Source: Lunularia cruciata
Lineage: Eukaryota; Streptophyta; Marchantiopsida; Lunulariales; Lunulariaceae
Assembly (NCBI GenBank): GCA_948567375.1
Contig: OX419762.1
Coordinates: forward strand, 51,503,034-51,567,033
DNA length: 64,000 nt
Direction of reading: 5' to 3'
Shown here in pieces: positions 9,793 to 22,298 of this stretch. The first letter of the stretch is position 1, and every line of letters starts with the position of its first letter. Position numbers and translations under genes: made by a program. The notes beneath the pieces were generated by a model, which was not told where the DNA came from, ran no database searches, and saw nothing but the letters and a program-made list of their open reading frames with translations.

Positions 9793-10779
9793 GGAGTTGG
9801 GATCCCATCCCCATGAATTTGTAATTTGGAGAACCTTATCATTTCAATTTGGCTCGAATGGAGAGTTAGTGGAGGATTTGGTGGTCAACCAACTTTAGGA
9901 TTTCTATCAAAGTTTACATAAGATTTTGGTTGGAATTTATGTCAAATTTTGGCTCAAGTTAGAGAAGCTTGGCCAGATTTGGAAGAGTTTGCCAAATTTG
10001 GAGAGGGTCAAAGTGGCAAGAAGAAAGGCCTCATTTGGCTAAATTTTGGCATTTAAAGTCTTCCAAGGCATAGATTGTGAGATATGAGGGCAAGCAAGCT
10101 GGTAGTTTAGAGTAGATTTTGGTCATTTTTTGGTAAAAAGTGTCCACCCTATTTTAGGTTTTAGGCAATAAGGTTTGATCCCTAGATCTTTGGTTTCTAG
10201 ATTGGTGCTCTAGCCAATTGGTCCACCCTCACTTGTTGTCCTAATGACTATTCCACTATTATTATACACTTGTAGCTTTGGCTAGGAAAGATAATTTGAT
10301 CCCATTCTTGGTGATCCTGGCTGTAATAGTATGGAGTTTAAGCAATAAAGTTAGTAGGGTTAACAAAGAAGCAAATAAAACAAATTAGCCTAGAATATTC
10401 CAGAAGTATCTAGGAAGCTACTTGGGAAGCTTCCCGACTAGCTTAGTTTGCACCTCAAGTAAGTAGCTTCTAAAAGGTTCCAACTAGCTTAGCTTGCATG
10501 CCAAGTAAACAACTTCTAGAAGGAAGCTTCTTGAGAACCTTCTTAATTAACTTGGCTTGCACTCCAAGAAAGCGGCTCAAGGAAACTTCTTGAGAAGCTT
10601 CTCAAGAGCCTTGTTTGATCCCTTTAAAATACAAGAGCCAAAGCTCATGCTAGGCATTTGGAGTTTTCCCTCATTCAAGGGTCCCAATGTGAGCTTCCAT
10701 TCTCCTCTTTCTCTCATTGGTCATGGTCTTTTACACTAGTAGTTTAGGAAATAGATAACTCATATTATGTTAAATGCCA
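9793..10779 (+). repeat. 5' LTR of MTase-gypsy copy 2, interrupted
   Basis: 9793-10321 and 10741-10779 align to copy 1 LTR positions 8179-7561. The 5' half is missing, cut at the junction with the chromovirus LTR. It is interrupted by the solo LTR at 10322-10735. It ends in AAATGCCA before the primer site. Confidence 0.8.
10322..10735 (+). repeat. Solo LTR of the H chromovirus family (414 bp)
   Basis: Starts TGTAATAGTATGG and ends GGTCTTTTACA. It matches the LTRs of elements H and H2 in forward orientation. Flanks CTGGC (10317-10321) and CTAGT (10736-10740) are an imperfect 5-bp TSD; copy 1 has CTGGT at the empty site. Confidence 0.82.
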
Positions 10780-10781
10780 AA

Positions 10782-10796
10782 TGGTGGCAAAGTTAG
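10782..10796 (+). promoter_or_regulatory. Primer binding site, MTase-gypsy copy 2
   Basis: TGGTGGCAAAGTTAG, two bases after the LTR end. One mismatch to the copy 1 site. Confidence 0.6.
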
Positions 10797-10801
10797 TCCT
10801 A

Positions 10802-11484
10802 TGAGCCGGTTTGTCTCTCACTCATGATGAACCTCTGATGGCTGTTATGGTAATGCACCATGGACTAAGAAGGCAAGGAACCTCAACTCCATCATACTCC
10901 TCCAAGGCTAACACTCCAAGACTCAAGACATTCCTCACTAGAGAACTCAATGAGAGAGAGATAGTTGCAAATGAAAGGATGATGAGTACATCCTCACCCC
11001 TAATTTATATACTTGTGAAATAGTTACACAACAAAGTTACTAATTATTGGAGTAACTCAAGTTACTAGGCTAAAAGTCAAATCAAGTCAAAAAGCTAAAG
11101 GAATATTCATGCTCATGGAAATATTTTCCTCCGTATGTGGTCTTATCTTGAACCAACCACTAAGTCAATGATTCCTTCACATGGGCTATCCTTGGATTAT
11201 AAAACAAAAACAAAAAGGCTTGTGTGTCCAAGAGTTCTCAACTCTTTCATCAAAGCCTAACACTTAAGAATAATATCAAGTCAACACACTAGAATCCAAA
11301 ATAATAGTGCTCATCTTTTTCACTTCCTCTAAAGTAAGATCTCCTCTATCTTAGTGATGTAACTTTAGCTAAGCATGACTAATGTAGAACCATCATTTAT
11401 CTCTATATAAATAATATCTCTCAAGTACTTGTAATACCAAACTAAATATCCCAATACCACACACATGCACAAATGGGTGTTATA
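10802..11484 (-). repeat. Solo LTR of the Athila-like family (TGTAACACCC), reverse
   Basis: 683 bp, reading TGAGCCGG at the left and GGGTGTTATA at the right, so the LTR is on the minus strand. Matches the LTRs of elements A and B. Flanks GTCCT (10796-10800) and GTCCA (11485-11489) form an imperfect TSD, and copy 2 MTase-gypsy sequence resumes directly after it. Confidence 0.85.
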
Positions 11485-13247
11485 GTCCAATGTTGATTTA
11501 TGAGATGGAGTGTTTTCATTTTGATTTCTTGTGATTGGACCTCCTCCATTCTTTGCTTCTTATTTGTGCGCCATGTTTGTGTGAGATGCACTGACTTTAG
11601 AGCAATGATGCTTTGGTGTGCTCTCAATAGTGAGGCTGAGTGATGGCCAGTCAAACTACCTATGTTTCTCTTTGTTAGGAAGTGTTGACCTGAAAACCAT
11701 GAGATTATGTGTTGTGATGGTAGGTTACAAGTTGCTTTCTCCTAGTGTAGTTGTCATAGTTATAGCTACATTAGTAGGTGATGTTTGGTTGGTGGTGTTG
11801 GCACTTGGTGGTGATTTTTGGTAGGGTACTTGTGGTAGTTACAATTGTGGGTTGCAATTCTTGGTTACTTTGTCACACAAAGTTCTTTGGGGATTGTAGA
11901 GTAGATAACATTGCAGTACACAATGGATTTACTTGGTATCAACTTATATCTTAGGTCCTAGTGAGGGAGGAGATTGACTCTGAGTTGGAGTTTGGCATAG
12001 GAGTTGATTCAATTGAGAGTACACTTGGTGTGTTCACATTGTTGTTGTGGGACATGGATGAGATTTATGGGGCCTCCAAAGGCCCCAAGTGTTACTTTGG
12101 TAGAATTAGTACCATTGAGTTGGATGGCTTCATCTAGGAGCTCAATAGTTGGTGTGATCTATAGAAGATGCCCAACATGTTCACATCCTTCATGGCATTG
12201 AAGGGGTTGTTTTAGCACTTTTAGGGTCCATCAATGGACACCTACCATGAGTTCAAGAGAGCTCACTTGGAGTAGATTGAGCTGTAGATAATATTGAGAG
12301 TTGAGATAATATTGGTCTTTGATCTATATCTCCATCAATTCATGCTTGGTTTTTAGGTGTAGATTAGCAATACTCACAAGTTCCAACTCTAGTAGTGTTG
12401 GTGATCTGTTGGAGATTGTGCTACAAGTGGAGGTTCTACTATAGGAGGTGGTGTAGTATTGGGATTTAACCCCATGGTAGAGTTCTTCTAGTGTTTGAGG
12501 TAGAACTACCAAGGAGTGTGGATTGACAAGTTGAAGAGCTTGTAGGAGTTCCAATAGAAGGCTAGAAAGAGCCTATGCAAGGCATAGACTTGCATGAGAC
12601 AACTAATAAGTCTTATTCAAGGAGTTACTAAGGCCCAAGTAGTCTAATTTTGGTATGAGATACTAAACAAGGAGTTGCAATGCAAAGTTTGTGATGTTAT
12701 GTTGTTACATGCTACTTCACCTACTTTTGCATTAGTCTTTGGTTTGGCTGAGCATATTGAGCTCAACATGGTGAAAGAAAGAGTGATGACATCTAGATTT
12801 GGTAGGGAGACCTCATCCACAATTGTTACTTCTTCCAGAGTGCAAGAAAATGCACCACACTATATTGGTTCCCAAGGACAAGGTGGATAGCCTAGATCTT
12901 ATGGAGCAAGTGGAGGGCCTAGTGTAGCTAGACCCTTACCTTCACTATTGGGTCAAAAATAACCAATGAGTGGTGGTGTTGCTTGTTGGACTTGTGGTGG
13001 ACCTCATCACACAAGTAAGTGCACTAAGGGCAACAAACTTGATGCCTCTTGTGCATCACAACCAATATAGAAACAATGTGAGTATTGCCACAGATTTGGT
13101 CACACCAATGATCAATGCTTTGACCCACACCCAAAGTTATAAAGTGGTAAGGTTGTTATGGCAGGTGGTAGAGGAGCTCCATGTCATGGAGGACAAGGTG
13201 GTACAGATGGTAGTAGAGGATCCACACCTAGTAGGGATGTAGTACTG
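11485..13247 (+). pseudogene. Leader and gag of MTase-gypsy copy 2
   Basis: 11485-11880 aligns with the copy 1 leader. Gag follows from about 11880; the copy 1 start codon is lost here. The capsid part is recognisable (FGLAEHIELNMV near 12750), and the second zinc knuckle CEYCHRFGHTNDQC is intact near 13078. Many TAG codons and small indels are present. It breaks off at 13247 where element A is inserted, and resumes at 23193. Confidence 0.82.
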
Positions 13248-13936
13248 TGAGCCAGCCTATCTCTCACTCAGGATGAACCTCTGATGGCTATTATGGTAGT
13301 GCACCATGGATCAAGAAGGCAAGGAACCCAACTCTATCATACTCCTCCAAGGTTAACACTCCAAGACTCAAAACATTGCTCACTAGAGAACTCAATGAGA
13401 GAGAGATAGTTGCAAATGAAAGGATGATGAGTACCTCCTCACCCCTTGTTTATAGACTTGTGAAATAGTTACATACCAAAGTTACTAATTACCATAGTAA
13501 CTCAAGTTACTAGACTAAAAGTCTAGTAAAGTCAAAAAGTAGAAAAGAATATCCATTCACATGGGCATATTCCCCTAAGCATGTGGTCTTATCTTGACCC
13601 TACCACTAAATCAAGGATTCCTTCACATGGGCTATCCTTGGACTATAGTAGAATCCAAAATAAAAAAGCTTGCGGGCCCAAGAGTTCTCAACTCTTTCCT
13701 CAAAGCCAAACACCTAGGAATAATACCAAGTCAACACATTAAAATCCAAAATAGTGGTGCTCATCTTTTCTACTTCCTCTAAATTAAGGTCTCCTCTATC
13801 TTAGCTATGACTAACTTTAGCTTACCATGACTAATATAGAACCATATTTTATCTCTATATAAATAATATCTCTTAAGTACTTGTAATACCAAGCTAAATA
13901 TCACAATACCACACACATGCACAAATGGGTGTTACA
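13248..13936 (-). repeat. 3' LTR of element A
   Basis: 689 bp. Left end TGAGCCAGCC, right end GGGTGTTACA. Same family as the B LTRs and the solo LTRs at 10802 and 24143. Confidence 0.9.
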
Positions 13937-13948
13937 TTTACCCCCGGA
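13937..13948 (-). promoter_or_regulatory. Polypurine tract of element A
   Basis: The minus strand reads GTCCGGGGGTAAA directly before the LTR start TGTAACACCC. Confidence 0.75.
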
Positions 13949-14140
13949 CTAAGTTTTCACTTTGTTCTCAAAGTGAAGGTCTCTCTACCTTCTATGGTAC
14001 ATCTTCAACTTATCATGGTTAATCCTATCAAAGTGTCTTCCTCCCAACTCCTTGATATCATAGGTGTAATTACTACACACCTTCTCCACTATGAAAGATC
14101 CAAAGTACTTAGGCAAAAACTTCTTTTGCACTCTCTTGAA

Positions 14141-15202
14141 TCAAATGGAATCAAACAACATTACCCAATCACCTTCTTTGAAAGGCTCCACCTTCTTCTT
14201 GCCTTGCCTCTTGTCATAGCTCTCCTTTTGTTTCCTTTGGGCTTGCTCCACTCGAACCATAGCAATTGCTCTTGCCTCTTCCAACTCCACGAGTTGATCC
14301 TTCCTTGACTTCTCTACATCACCTCCTTGTACTTTCTTCAATCTCCTATGAATGCTTTGGAAGGTAGGAAGATCAAAGTGAATAGGTAATGTAGACTCAA
14401 TACCATATATCAATTGAAATGGAGAATATCCGGTGGAAGTCTTCATGGTTGTCATATACTCTCACAAAACTGCATGAATCCTCTTGTCTCAATGATGTTT
14501 AGCTCCCTCCATTTCTGCATCTTTGGCCAACATCATGCACAAGGTCTGATTAGTTCTCTCTGCCAAGCCGATGGAATTTGGCTTATAGGATGTAGTTACT
14601 CTATGTGTGATAGAGAAATCTTGTAGCATGGCTGTAGTAATGCTTCCTGTAAACTCTCCTCCTCTATCAGAAACCAACTCCAAAGGGCATCCAAACCTAG
14701 TGATAATGCATTCATAAAGAAATCTACCCACTTCATCTTCATTCTTGTCCCTCAATGGTCTAGCCTCAACCCACTTGGTAAGGTAATCAGTAACTACCAC
14801 AATGTACCAATTGTTCTTTGGGGTTCTATTGAGAGGACCTACAAAATCAATTCCCCACTTCTCAAAAGGTCTTAGCAATGGAATTAATCTAAGTGGTGGA
14901 CTGGATGTAGACTTTCTAGCAAAAGCTTGACAAACATGACAAGTTTTGCAATAATCAAGACAATCCTTGAAAATCCCTCTCCAATTGTAACCTTCATCTG
15001 GAAACTTGAAAGCAATCACCTTTCTTGCAAAGTGTTCTTTACATACTAAACCTTCATGAAACTCCTTTATGAGTAGGATAGACTCTTCCTTACCCACTAC
15101 TCTTTGAAGTAGACCATCTGCTCCTTGGTGGAAAAGAATATCCTTCACCATTGTGTAAGGTCTAGATCTTGTTGCAAGGGCCTTCCTCTCCCTAACATGC
15201 AT
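14141..15202 (-). pseudogene. Integrase of element A
   Basis: Shows the end of the zinc domain (CHVCQAFA), then the DDE core: Asp in WGIDFVGPL, Asp in LVSDRGGEF, and Glu in IGLAERTNQ. A C-terminal basic tail (KEGDWVMLF) follows. A stop near 14460 and changes before 14141 break it. There is no chromodomain downstream; the polypurine tract follows within about 200 bases. Confidence 0.9.
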
Positions 15203-15205
15203 CCC

Positions 15206-15955
15206 TTATGGATATTTACCTCTTGTCACAAAATCCACAATCTCCTTGTACTCTATTAGAACCTCTTGAGTGACTGAGATTGTCATGAGCTCCTCATCCA
15301 GGAAGGAATCATCCATTGGCTCATCTCCATCATGATCATAGGCTCTAGATAACAAATCAGCATTTGCATGTTTCTTTCCTGGCCTATCCTCAATGGTGTA
15401 GTCATACTCAGACAAGAGTATCATCCACCTTGCTAGTCTCCCTTCAACATTAGGCTTGTTGAAGATGTACTTCAAAGCCTTGTGATCTATGACAATGGTG
15501 GCTTTTCCTCCAATCAAGTAGTGTCTAAACTTCTTGAGACCAAAGATCATTGCCAACCCTTCTCTCTCCATGATAGAGTAGTTCTTCTCTTCTGAAACCA
15601 TCTGCCTACTAGCATAAGCTATTGGATTATCATGCCCATCTTGGTCTAATTGACTAAGAGTGCATCTTATAGCTACATTAGAAGCATCAATATAGAGGAT
15701 GAAAGGCTTACTCCAATAAGGTTTAGCAAGAATTGGAGCTACAACAAGGGATTGCTTGAGCTCCTCAAAAGCTTTGAGAGCCTCCTTGTCTTCCAAAATC
15801 ACCATGTAATCTACACCCTTCTTCATGTAGATGGTCAATGCATAAGCCTTGTTGGAAAATGAGAAGATGAACCTCCTATAGTATCCAACCATCTCCAAGA
15901 ATTGGCGTAACTTTGTCAAGCTTGAAGGGAATGGAAGGTCTGAGATTTTCTTCAC
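15206..15955 (-). pseudogene. RNase H (and RT thumb) of element A
   Basis: Contains LRQFLEMVGYYRRFI of the RT connection, then RNase H with Asp in LYIDASNVAI, Glu in MEREGLAMI, and Asp in VIDHKALKYIF and ANADLLSRA. It lies in the integrase frame. A 2-bp loss near 15957, relative to B, separates it from the RT frame. Confidence 0.9.
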
Positions 15956-15959
15956 CTTC

Positions 15960-17081
15960 TTAGGAAACTGCTATTCCATCCTTGCAGATGATGTGCCCCA
16001 AAAGTAGATCTTCTTCACATCCAAAAATGCACTTCTTTGGGTTGAGTGATGCATTTGCCTCATCCAAGCATTGCAAGACCTTGATTAGGTGCTCAAAGTG
16101 CTCCTCCTTGCTCCCATAGACACAAAGGTCATCAATGAAATCTCTCACAAATTTCCCAATGAAAGGTTCAAATACCTTGTTCATGAACAATTGGAATGTG
16201 GCTAGAGCATTGCAAAGCCCAAAAGGCATGACCTTGAAAGCATAAGTTCCCCAAGGTGTGGTGAATGTAGTGAGTAGTTGATGCTCTAGTGCAATCTTGA
16301 TTTGGATATATCCACTATAACCATCTCCAAAACTGTACTTCTCATGACCTGCAACCTCCTCCAAGATCTCATCAATGAATGGCAATGGGTAGTAGTCCTT
16401 CTTGGTAACAACATTGAGCTTCTTGTAATCCACACATACTCGAAGCTTGCCATTCTTCTTCTTCACAATGACAATTGGAGACACCCATTCTGAATTCTCT
16501 ACCTCAAAGATAAATCTAGCCTCCTTGAGCTTATCAATCTCCTCCTTCACAACCAAAGATATTGGTGGGCTAATGCGATGTTTTTTTTGGCAGATTGGTC
16601 TTGCATGTGACTCCAACTCTATCTTGTGCTCCTCCAAGGTGACTTCCTTCAAATCCTTGTAACTAAAAGCAAAAATATGGATGAACTTGCGGAAAATCTC
16701 CTCAAATCTCATTTTCTCTTCCTTGGTAACATTTGGGCCATACTTGAGGGTAGCTAACCTTCTCTCTACCTCCTCAAGTGTCAATGGTGATTTATTTGGG
16801 TCCTTCAAAACCTCTGGCTTAGGTGCAAAATCCATAGCACACAAAGGATACACATCTGAATCATATTCAGATTCATCCTCCTCTGTTGAAGTCTCCTCTT
16901 CCATGCTTGTGTTCACACTTGAAGCTCCTTCTTCAGAATCTGATTCCCAATAATCAGAAGATGGTGTAACTAAATGTGAAGTGTTGGTGGTGTTAGTCAT
17001 AGGAATTGTGACTCTATGGTTTGATGGCCCAATCCTCAAGTACCCTTTGTGCCATCGATCAGTTGTGCATGCTGCTCTCAA
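15960..17081 (-). pseudogene. Reverse transcriptase of element A
   Basis: RT fingers and palm with RVCVDYKKLN, PLPFIDEILEEVAG, KVMPFGLCNA and the catalytic FIDDLCVYG. FIDD in place of YVDD is usual for Athila/Tat elements. The N-terminal part is acidic and Ser-rich (EEETSTEEDESEYDSD). Element B has the same domain. Confidence 0.92.
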
Positions 17082-17105
17082 CCATGGCCTCCCTAGAAGT
17101 AATAC

Positions 17106-18830
17106 TTAGCTTGAATCCTTCAAGATTTGGGAAGTCATGAGATTTTGAACTCCCATAACTAAAACTACCACTTTATCCATCACCCCTACTGATTGAACTT
17201 GTTGCTTGTTTGCCATGCTCACCACAAATAATGAAGGTCTTGAGGGTATTATACCCAACTTCTTCATCAACCTTTCTAACATGGCATTTATTGTTGATCC
17301 TCCATCAACCAATGCATCCTTGATGTTGTGACCATTCACTCTCACATCAATCTTGGATGCATATTCACAAGCTTCCCATGGTGCAGGCTTGGCATCCACG
17401 ACCCCCATTGATAGTGGAGCTTTTGCCTTCTTCTTCTTCCTCTTGCTCCTTGTAGAACTCAAACCACCTCTAAGCTCCTTTCTCAAGGTAGGGTTTAAAG
17501 CAATCAATTGGTCCACTGTGATGTTAGCCTTGTGACTACCAACATCCTCCAACACATTGTAGTTCCATTCTTGCTTTGAGATCAAGAAGTCCTCCATCCC
17601 CAACTTCTTCCTTGGAGTCTTTGTTGTTGATGGCATTGAGGTGCAAGTGCTCCTAGTAGACATAGGAGTATCCTTGCTTGGAGTAAATCCTTGAGAAGAG
17701 TGAACATCCTTTGCAAAACGAGCTCTCTTCTTCTCTTGTGCCAAAAGCTCCAAATTAAGACCCTTTGAGTTTGAGCACTCTCCCTTCTCATACTTGTTCT
17801 CCACCACATCTGTGGATTCTATCCCCTTACCTTTGTTTGGATTAGGAGCCACTTGGGTTTCACTACCACCCTGTTTCCCATTATTGGCTCCCTCATAACC
17901 CCTTCCTCCATGGTAAGTGGAATTTGGGCAATTCCTTTGGATATGGCCTCTTCTTCCACAACCAAAACAATTTCTATCATTGAAATTGTTGGCTGGTTGA
18001 CCTCCTCTATATGGATAGTTTCCATAACTCCTAGGCCCTCTCCCTAAATTCTGATCCACCTCTCTCTTCTCCCATAGTTGCACCACATTGATCTTGAGAT
18101 CCGCAAGTTGTTATGTGATGGTTTGAAGTGGATCCTTTGGTGGAGGTGCAAGAATTAGAGCAACTACTACTTGTGGTGCAACCCTTGTCACCAAAGTATC
18201 AGAAGTTCCACCATACTTGTAGCCTTGAGGAGGATGCACAACCTACTTCATCACAAAATCACTCTCATCTCCTTCCAAACTCTCCTCCATACGAATTGTG
18301 ATCTTGATAGCTTCAACCTTGGAAGAAGGTTTCTCATATCTCACCTTGCTTCTAATTTGTGGTCTCAACACTCCCACAAAATTCTTGGTGAGAATGGCCC
18401 CTATGCTAATCATTGTAGTCTCCACATTATCCCCACCCTTCCTCAACACTATGTGAAATCTAGACTCTAACTTTTCTACTCTTTCCACATACACTCTCAC
18501 TTTCTCTCCATCTCCTTGCTTGAGAAAGGTAACCTCACTCATCAATCTCTCATAACTCTCATTAGGAAGAAAGTTCTCAATGAGTGCTGAAGTCAAAGTT
18601 TCCCTAGACTCCTCTTCCCCATCTCTCTTCTCTCTCTTTTGGTATTCGACTCATACCATGTAAGTGCTGCATACTCAAAGAAATCTGGTAATAATGAGGC
18701 CCACTCATTCTTCCTCCTCTCATTTTTTCCTATGCAAGCTCTCTTGAAGTCTCTCACAAAGCTCTCCACATCTTCTCTATCCTTGCAAAAGAAAACCGGA
18801 AGTTTCCCATCTTAACCCCTCACTATCTTT
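17106..18830 (-). pseudogene. Gag and protease of element A
   Basis: Gag begins near 18830 (LPVFFCKDREDVESF), runs through a capsid-like region at 18596-18243, and has the zinc knuckle CFGCGRRGHIQRNC near 17965. The retropepsin active site ALVDGGSTINAM lies near 17300. TAG codons at about 18243 and 18110 break the frame. Confidence 0.85.
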
Positions 18831-19044
18831 CTTTTCTCTCAATTTTTTTTTCTTTTTTCTTTTCTCTCACTCTATTACTAATAGAGTATATACATGACTA
18901 ACACCATTTGAGAATAATCCACTCTAGGGAACACAAAAAGTTTAGGTTGCTCCAAGATTTCTATAGCAACATCAAATCCTAGAGTGCATATTAATCTAAC
19001 TCTCATGGATAGTTTATCCATAAGTTGAAAGATTATCTCCATCA
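18831..19044. other. Pyrimidine-rich spacer upstream of gag in element A
   Basis: On the plus strand this is a T/C-rich tract (CTTTCTTTTCTCTC and TTTTTTTTCTTTTTTCTTTTC), purine-rich on the coding strand, followed by unassigned sequence. The same stretch is in element B at 35600-35850. No gene seen. Confidence 0.5.
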
Positions 19045-19676
19045 CTAATCTTGAGAACTAGCTGATAAAGGTGGTTGTATTTCTATAGTTGTACTAAGAC
19101 TCTGTCCAAGATCTTTCACCAAAGTCTCCAAAAGTGATTTCACTCCACTACACATGTCCTTTTGGAAGTCCTTCCACTCCACAAACCTCACACAACTCCT
19201 TGGTCTTAGATCTTCTCCCTCCCAATCTTGGTGAAGAAGGTCCAACATGCAAACCCAAGTCAATTAAGACTCTTCTTTCCCTCAATCTCTTGCTCTCAAA
19301 GGTCAATGGACATGAACTTGCCTTATGTCCCTTCTCTCCATATAAAAAGCACTTAGACTCACTCTTTCCTCCAAGTGGCGTAGGTTTTTGGATCCTCTCA
19401 ACACTCTCTTCAAATTCTATTGTAAACTCTCTTTTCCTCAAATCCACCCCTACAATCACCTCAAACCCTTGGGGAACCTTGCATAATCTCAATTTCCACT
19501 CTTGATGACCCTCCATGTTCCCAAGATGAATCTAAACACTCAAATATGCTTTTTGTTGCTCTCAAACTCCTCATGCATGAGATCTCCACTATGTAGAATT
19601 GACCCTTCCTCACAATGTCACTCAAATCTCTGAACCAATATGTGACAGTCCTCTGAAATTTTTCACATGTGATCAC
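19045..19676 (-). pseudogene. Extra zinc-knuckle ORF upstream of gag in element A
   Basis: A separate minus-strand reading frame (MEGHQEWKLRLCKVPQGF) carries a CCHC-like knuckle, KCFLYGEKGHKASSCP, in which the second Cys is replaced by Tyr. A further Cys motif, CEVCGVEG, follows. Element B has a closely matching ORF at 35850-36304, so it belongs to the family and is not a chance frame. Some plant Tat/Ogre elements carry an ORF before gag; whether this one is related is not clear. Function unknown; RNA or DNA binding is plausible. Confidence 0.6.
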
Positions 19677-20180
19677 AACTCTAGGGCGTCCCTTCTTGCA
19701 AAACTACAGATCTTTTCATTGAGCCATTTGGTCTAGACACCTTTCTATTCAGCACACATATTTCAGATTTGGTCTGAAAACCACCCCCTCACTTCAAAAA
19801 CTCATAACTCCTTGCGCAAGAACGATCTCTCTCTAATTTTTGTGGTAGCAGGTAGGATAAAATGCACTGAATTTTCTTGGAAATGTTCAGGATAATTCAA
19901 TGAAAATTGAAGAAATGTCAAACTCTATACAATTTTCCAGAGAGCATGCAGTTGCGGGAGCACTTTACCTTATCAACTTTCAAAATTTCTAGCCAAGTGC
20001 GCATAATAGCTCTCACAATAATTTCAAGTGTGCTAACTAAAAGATAATCCAAGCTATTATGTGTAGAAATTTCAAGTCTAGATCTCAAACTTGAGATTTT
20101 GCCCAAAATCACCTTAATCCCCAAAATCTGCAATCCACCTCACACAATCTCTCCAATTCCTCTCATGTGTACAAGATGTA

Positions 20181-22298
20181 TGTGGCAACCGGGCAAATAT
20201 CACTTTTGCGGTAATTGGGTAAGTAAGGTTCGTTCCCACAGAGATACAAGTCAAAAATGTCCAAATATGAAATCAAATAGTAACAATGTAGTTCTTCTTG
20301 GTTGCGTCTTTAATCTCTCAAGTATAAACCACATCCAGAAGAGAGTAACAAGCACTGATTCTCAGTCTTGTCACAGAGTAACACTCCTTAATCACAACTC
20401 CTTCAACTCTTTCCAAACAATCTTGATTGTGACGATTCAGGCTCTCCCAAAAATGGCACTTTATTGCAAAATGACTTCGCTTCAAAATTGTGTTCCACCT
20501 CTCCACTGAAGGCACAACTTCCTTGATCAAAATTGCTTCACATCAACACTACGCTGCACTCACAAATGCAAAATACTACCAACACTACAATTCCTCTTGA
20601 ATCTGTCAAGGCATTGCTCCAATTGCACTTCACTCAGGATCAAACACACAGAATGAAGATCAAGGCTAGGGAATCCAACATCCAACAAGCACACTAACTT
20701 GCACTTTGAATTTCTCCACACACTCACAAACACAAACACAAAGTTAATACTCGGAATCAAGCTTAAGCAATGAGCACTGTTTCACAACACTTTGCTTTAT
20801 CTATTCTCAGAATTATGAACACTGAACAACATTAGATTGCAAATGCCACTCTTAAATAGTGAAACAATTGACAGTTATCTTCCTAATGCACCTCTTCCTA
20901 ACAACTCTACAAACATGCAGATCTGAAATGACAATGCACTTCTTCATATCTGCATATTCAAATCTCAAATTGGTTACTAATCCGATCCGATGTCTACTTC
21001 TTCCTTGTCTTTCAAACCCAAACCCAAAGTAACTTTACTTCCTGCTGCTTTGTCCTCCAAACCCAAACCCGAAGTAACTTTACTTCCTGCTGCTCTGTCC
21101 TCGGGTTTCATAATTCCTACCTCTTCTACCAGATCTAACAGTTCTCTTTCCTGATCTGACATTTCACTAGTGGGTAATCTATCTAACTCCTTATCTTTTG
21201 ACCCACTCTTCTCTAATGTCTCCAATGGTAACTCCAAAGACATCTACACTCCTACTTTATCTACTTTGGGTTTTGCTCTAACATCTTTCTGAAGTTTATC
21301 TATCTCCAACTTTACCAAATCTAATCTAATCGTGATATTATCTTCTACTTCTAATATTTTCCTATCTACACAAGTTCTAAGACTAATTAACAAAGCATTC
21401 AAGTCTGTGTCCTTTGCATGTCTCCTCCTCGTCTCCTGCACCAACAACTTCAACTCGTGCAGCCTCATCTCTTCAATACAAGTACTGGCCTCTGTACTTA
21501 GCATTGCATTCATCCTGATTACAATCTCCTTCAATGGCTCCAATCTCATCTTCCTTTCTCGCTCCCAATCTGCAAGCCAATCTTCCCTGTACATTGCCAA
21601 TTCTGCCTCAAACTTGGCTTTCACCGTTTCCTTCTCCTTCTCCTTCTGTACAACCTTCTCTTCTTGATTACAAAGTAACTCTCGTAATCTCTCTTCTTCC
21701 CTATATCCCTATGATTTCTCATTTGGAGTTCTTCTTTCCTCCTCCCATCTTTCTTGCTTCCTCACTATCTCTCGGGTTTACTTTCTTGAATTCTCCTTTA
21801 CATACTAGCGCATCTTCAACTCTACTTCCCTTCCCATGATCTCTTGCAGGATGACTCCTCAACGGCAAAAGGAAATTGCTCGACATTGCTTTGTTGTTAG
21901 CTCAATTTTTATAGAGTTGCGCCTTCTTTGTCTCTCTTCAATTTAAGTTTCTACCAAGAAATCACACCACTTGCATGCGCCTGTCATTGTCAAGTGTACT
22001 TCACGCGTATGACTGCCGGTTCTTGAACGGTCCCTTCTAGAATTTCTTGCCCTGAAAAAAAGTTGTTACATTGTCTTTGCCTTGGGTTGAGCTTCCCCGA
22101 TATGAAGACTTCTTACTTTGGGTTGTATGCTGATAGGGCAAGTCGAAGTACTTTGCCTTATGACCCAAAGCCATGTTACCTCGGATTTCATCCCGAAGAC
22201 TCTTTTCTTCACCTTCTTCGGCCATATAGGTGCAATCCGACTTCTCTATACACTTCTTCTTCTCCATTTCAAAAATGAAATAAAATGTGGGTACCACA
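20181..22298 (-). mobile_element. Insert C: internally deleted solo LTR of the giant-LTR family
   Basis: Left end TGTGGCAACC, right end GGGTACCACA. Perfect TSD ATGTA (20176-20180 and 22299-22303). 2118 bp against 3.78 kb for D and E. An internal deletion near 21710 removes much of the N-terminal coding region. The remaining ORF parts (21624-21244 and 21243-20977) match the coiled-coil protein of D and E. It occupies the same site in A that D occupies in B, in the opposite orientation. Confidence 0.88.

Noticed and set aside
20099-20509. 136-codon plus-strand frame over the C boundary
   Set aside because: Crosses the insertion joint of element C, so it cannot be an ancestral gene; antisense to the LTR end.
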